DNA from: Paenibacillus gyeongsangnamensis
GTDB lineage: Bacteria; Bacillota; Bacilli; Paenibacillales; NBRC-103111
DNA length: 64,000 nt
Direction: 5' to 3'
Assembly: GCF_027533625.1 (NCBI RefSeq)
Contig: NZ_JAQAGZ010000003.1
Coordinates: forward strand, 1-64,000
How positions within the stretch are numbered: the first letter of the stretch is position 1; every line of letters starts with the position of its first letter. A model generated the notes under the pieces. That model searched no databases and was not told the DNA's origin. It saw only the letters and a list, made by a program, of their open reading frames with translations. The translations under genes were made by a program, and so were the position numbers. This document shows positions 61,114 to 64,000 of this stretch, one piece after another.

Positions 61114-61905
61114 ATGTTTCTTAAACTGCAAAGGAGAATACCCTGTTGATTCTTTAAAAGCTTTTGAAAAATAATTACTGTCATTAAACCCGCAATCAAA
61201 AGCTATTTGCCTGATAGAATGATTTGTAGTTTTTAACATATTTTTTGCGTTGTTTATTCTTATGATCCGTACATATTCTTTAAAGCCCAATCCTGTAGTT
61301 TTAAGAAAAAGTCTAGAAAGATGAGAATTGCTTAAATTAAGCATGTCAGACGCAGAGTCTAATGTTATCGATAAATGATAATTTGCATTAATGAACCGAA
61401 TAAGTCTTTCTATAGTGGGGTTTGCATGGTTGTTGCTATGATAGACGAATTCTGACTTATTTCTAATGAAGTAGGAAAGTAACTGGATGAAATAACTTTT
61501 AATAAGATCAGAGGATAAATCATCATTTTTATCCATTTCCTCTCCTATTATAAAGAATAGTTTTTTTATCAGTTCAGGATTTTGTGGCTTGTATATACAC
61601 TGCTCAAAAAGGTCTTTCATTTTCAATATGTAATCAATACCTATATATTCCTCTGTAAAGTTGATTACGGCCCTCTCATAACTTTGAGAAATATAATTAT
61701 TCTTATGTAACGTTCCTTTAGGAATAAAAAGTATATCATGATTAGAAACCGAATAAGATTTATCTTTTACAAAGTACTCACTACTACCTGATATAAGAAA
61801 ATAGATTTGATAATTGTCATGATAATGATAACTGGTTTTAATCATAACTGAATTAGAATAACCGTATTGAATTCCTGATAGAGGGCTATCATTCTTTGGC
61901 GGCAT
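61093..61905 (-). CDS. AraC-family regulator with cupin domain, AT-rich
   Basis: A 270-residue protein. The N-terminal cupin has SYHYHDNYQIYFLISGSSEY and HDILFIPKGTLHKN; the C-terminal helix-turn-helix pair has MLNLSNSHLSRLFLKTTG and IAFDCGFNDSNYFSKAFKE. ATG 61905 follows GGAGGGAGAA. It is strongly AT-rich with many AAT/ATA codons, unlike most of the window, which suggests transfer. It is convergent with the solute-binding gene and probably regulates it. Confidence 0.88.
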   Translation of the reverse strand: MPPKNDSPLSGIQYGYSNSVMIKTSYHYHDNYQIYFLISGSSEYFVKDKSYSVSNHDILFIPKGTLHKNNYISQSYERAVINFTEEYIGIDYILKMKDLFEQCIYKPQNPELIKKLFFIIGEEMDKNDDLSSDLIKSYFIQLLSYFIRNKSEFVYHSNNHANPTIERLIRFINANYHLSITLDSASDMLNLSNSHLSRLFLKTTGLGFKEYVRIIRINNAKNMLKTTNHSIRQIAFDCGFNDSNYFSKAFKESTGYSPLQFKKHQKRKSP

Positions 61906-61992
61906 TTTATTCTCCCTCCACTAAATAATTGCTCTTTCATAACAGCATAAAAATTAAGAAAAGATATGCAACTATCAATAAAGTCGATGAAA

Positions 61993-62016
61993 TCTAAATA
62001 AATATGATATATGCTT
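61993..62016 (+). repeat. 24-bp direct repeat, right copy
   Basis: Identical to 59603-59626 and in the same orientation. It lies 88 bases upstream of the AraC start. The pair brackets 2.4 kb of AT-rich sequence. Confidence 0.85.
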
Positions 62017-62105
62017 GATTAGATAATAACATAAAACTTATTACAGGTTGATAAGTTCTTCAAAATCTCAATATATAAGGATGATCTCGATCATGGATAT
62101 CAAGT

Positions 62106-62786
62106 TTGTTGCTACAAAACCTGCTTCCGTTTCAGGATACGTTTCATCACTCTTCCGCAGCTTGGGGCGACACCGCTGTGATCTGTCCATGGACGATGTA
62201 CCTGACCTACGGGGACACAAGGCTGCTTGCCGAGCAATACGGCAGTATGAAGGCTTGGGTGGAGTATATCCGGCGTCAGGGAAAGCATGAATGTTTATGG
62301 AATACCGGCTTCCACTTCGGCGATTGGCTCGGACTTGACGCCAAGGAGAACAACTTAATTGGTGCGACACCGAAAGATTTGATTGCCACTGCTTATTACG
62401 CACATTCAGCGCGCTTGCTGCGGGATGCCGCTGTAGTGCTTGGGAACGCGGCAGATGTGCGGCATTACGGGGAGCTCTTGGAAAGGATCAAGAAGGCATT
62501 CCGGGACGAGTTCATCACCCCCGCAGGACGGATTGCAGCTCCTACGCAAACCGCTCACGCACTCATACCTGATGAGATTGCGGTCGTAGGCGTGGACAAT
62601 AACCGGATCGGCCGCTATATCAGCCCGAAGCTCAGCACGGTCGATCAGCCGAAAATCCGGATGGGGCGGGCTATCGTAAAGAAGCTGCTTCATCAGCTGG
62701 AGCGGGATGCCGTTTCGGAGGACCGGGTGCTGATCCTTGAATCCGAGCTGATTGTCAGAGAATCTTCGATGGCCAAACGGGGCTGA
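62106..62786 (+). pseudogene. In-frame fusion of a GH78 rhamnosidase fragment and a LacI-family regulator tail
   Basis: From about 62151 the frame reads AAWGDTAVICPWTMYLTYGD, WNTGFHFGDWLGLDAKENN and FITPAGRIAAPTQTAHAL. This is part of the catalytic (alpha/alpha)6 barrel of GH78 alpha-L-rhamnosidases. At codon 153 (about 62562) it switches without a stop to IPDEIAVVGVDNNRIGRYI and LSTVDQPKIRMGRAIV, the C-terminal part of a LacI/GalR regulator, ending at 62786. There is no start with a ribosome site; the DNA-binding domain and most of the enzyme are gone. It is a deletion scar between two formerly separate genes. Confidence 0.75.
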
Positions 62787-63080
62787 ATCGGACCCGAATT
62801 CCTCTTATGGCCGCGGGCTGCGGATATACCGTAGAAGGATCCGGCCCTATCTTTATTTTGATGGGAAAAATATTGTAAAAGCTATTGCAAAAACTTAAAT
62901 AAGGTATATATTATAGTATATTAACAAATACTCTGAAGGCGGCAGCTTAGAAGAACAGAACATCTTTTGTGATTCTATGTGAAGGTTTTCACTAAGAGGG
63001 GTCGTTTTCGATTCCTTTTAAATATGAAATACCTGAATTTGTGCTAACAGGGTATACTCACCAATGAAGGGGACGAAGAA
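62787..63080. promoter_or_regulatory. Promoter region of the DUF1641-NDH2 operon
   Basis: In this 294-base gap, TTGCAA (62885-62890) with a 16-18-base spacer to TATATT/TATTAT (62907-62914) is a good sigma-A-type promoter. GTATATATTATAGTATAT around the -10 is near-palindromic and could be a repressor site. About 150 bases of leader follow, with no structure that I recognise. No gene is seen. Confidence 0.5.
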
Positions 63081-63506
63081 ATGCCACAAACTACAGTTAC
63101 GGAACCAGAAGTTGCTACGGTACCAGCGATCGCAAAAGCGGATGTGCTGGACCAGTTGCTGAAGCCGGAAGTGCAGGAGTCTTTGACGGTATTGGTGGAG
63201 CAGCTGCCGAAATTGACCGAAATGATGACTCTGCTGACGAAAACGTATGATCTTGCCCAGAAGGTAGCGTCGGACCGCATCCTCATTCAAGATATGGTGG
63301 GCGGCATCCAGGAAGTGTACAAGCCGATCGAGGAGAAAGTAAAAGGTTATGCCTCTGCTGCGATCGAAGCGGGTGACCGTGCCGAGAACAGCGATGCGAC
63401 AATCGGTCTGTTTGGCATGCTCAAGCTGCTGAAAGATCCGGAATTGCAGAAGATGCTTCGCTTCGCCCAAGCTTATTTGGATATCCTTGGCGAAAGAAAA
63501 AGATAA
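63081..63506 (+). CDS. DUF1641 protein
   Basis: A 141-residue helical protein: VLDQLLKPEVQESLTVLVEQ, then MMTLLTKTYDLAQKVASDR and GLFGMLKLLKDPELQKMLR. This is the DUF1641 pattern, with a conserved GLFGMLKxLKDPExQ block. DUF1641 genes are often next to NAD(P)/FAD oxidoreductases, as here: a type II NADH dehydrogenase begins 40 bases downstream. It may help dock or regulate that enzyme. ATG 63081 follows AAGGGGACG. Confidence 0.85.
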   Translation: MPQTTVTEPEVATVPAIAKADVLDQLLKPEVQESLTVLVEQLPKLTEMMTLLTKTYDLAQKVASDRILIQDMVGGIQEVYKPIEEKVKGYASAAIEAGDRAENSDATIGLFGMLKLLKDPELQKMLRFAQAYLDILGERKR

Positions 63507-63545
63507 AACTAACCCCATTACTTAATAAGAACGGAGTATACAGAC

Positions 63546-64000
63546 GTGAGCAAACAAATCCTGATTCTTGGCGGCGGCTACGGCGGTTTGTTGAGCGCCC
63601 TTTCCGCACGTGCCAACTTAACGCCGGAAGAAGCAACCATTACTGTAATCAACCGTGTTCCCTCGCACCAAATCATTACCGAGCTGCACCGTCTTGCGGC
63701 CGGGAACGTCGATGAGAAGGCCGTTGCCCTGCCGCTCGAAAAATTGCTGAAGGACAAGGGCATCAACCTGAAGATCGGTACGGTCGAATCGATCGATCCG
63801 GAAGGCCGCAAAGTATTGCTGCATGACGGAACTTCCTACGGCTACGACGCTCTGGTGCTCGCTCTCGGCAGCGAAACGAACTATTTCGGCATTCCGGGGC
63901 TTCAGGAAAACAGCTTTACGCTGAAGTCCGTTGGAGATGCAAACCGCATTTTCGCACACGTGAACGAACGGATCCGCGCATACGCCAAGTCCAAAAATCA
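63546..64000 (+). CDS. NAD(P)/FAD-dependent oxidoreductase, type II NADH dehydrogenase-like (cut by window end)
   Basis: GTG 63546 opens MSKQILILGGGYGGLLSAL, the FAD-binding GxGxxG loop. Further blocks are INRVPSHQIITELHRLAAG and YDALVLALGSETNYFGIPG, as in NDH-2. The frame runs off the window end after 151 codons. NDH-2 passes electrons from NADH to quinone at the inner membrane face without pumping protons. The ribosome site is weak (GAACGGAG about 12 bases upstream). It is co-transcribed with the DUF1641 gene. Confidence 0.88.
   Translation, partial: MSKQILILGGGYGGLLSALSARANLTPEEATITVINRVPSHQIITELHRLAAGNVDEKAVALPLEKLLKDKGINLKIGTVESIDPEGRKVLLHDGTSYGYDALVLALGSETNYFGIPGLQENSFTLKSVGDANRIFAHVNERIRAYAKSKN

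Overview
The window looks like chromosomal DNA of a spore-forming, low-to-moderate GC Firmicute, most probably a Paenibacillus or close relative. The reasons are: strong AGGAGG-type ribosome binding sites with many GTG and TTG starts, proteins with S-layer-homology (SLH) domains, a YtaF-type sporulation membrane protein, an OpuA glycine betaine importer beside a GbsR-type regulator, a c-di-AMP riboswitch before a KimA-type potassium importer, a seryl-tRNA synthetase under a T-box, and many AraC regulators, solute-binding lipoproteins and glycosidases. Species assignment is inference.

Layout. 1-8.3 kb: a cut-off class II aldolase, a broken rhodanese, then a histidine-utilisation operon hutG-hutU-hutI followed by glutamate dehydrogenase, malic enzyme and hutD. 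It would take urocanate to glutamate, then to 2-oxoglutarate, with malate to pyruvate as an outlet; hutH is not in the window. 8.3-12.4 kb: a DHHW-protein remnant, an XRE-DUF1232 regulator divergent from ytaF, and an alkylation-repair operon adaA-ogt-2OG/Fe oxygenase in which ogt carries an in-frame amber codon. 12.6-19.2 kb: cell-surface and carbohydrate genes, including a disrupted solute-binding protein. 19.3-34 kb: transporters, small orphan proteins, an SLH-linked amidase and several single-gene units. 34-42.2 kb: osmotic and ion homeostasis (gbsR, opuA operon, kimA with riboswitch). 42.4-51.4 kb: YnfA, ArsR/SulP, a two-component system, a SEDS protein, an mgtE remnant and a PAP2 phosphatase. 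51.7-54.4 kb: a MetF-like protein and T-box-serS. 54.5-58.7 kb: a frameshifted response regulator with an unusual hybrid kinase. 58.9-62.8 kb: decayed and AT-rich sequence with an intact solute-binding protein and an AraC regulator, flanked by a 24-bp direct repeat, then a chimeric glycosidase/LacI remnant. 63-64 kb: DUF1641 plus the start of a type II NADH dehydrogenase.

Two families of palindromic intergenic repeats stand out. Three copies of a hairpin element of about 100 bp lie at 10.3, 51.5 and 52.7 kb; the first copy has another 120-bp segment inserted exactly in its hairpin loop. A separate long imperfect palindrome lies at 31.6-31.9 kb. At least seven genes look decayed, by stop codon, frameshift, truncation or fusion. 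Some of these could be sequencing errors, which only reads can settle.

I see no CRISPR array, rRNA, tRNA, transposase or prophage gene. All functional calls come from reading motifs and context; no database search was run.
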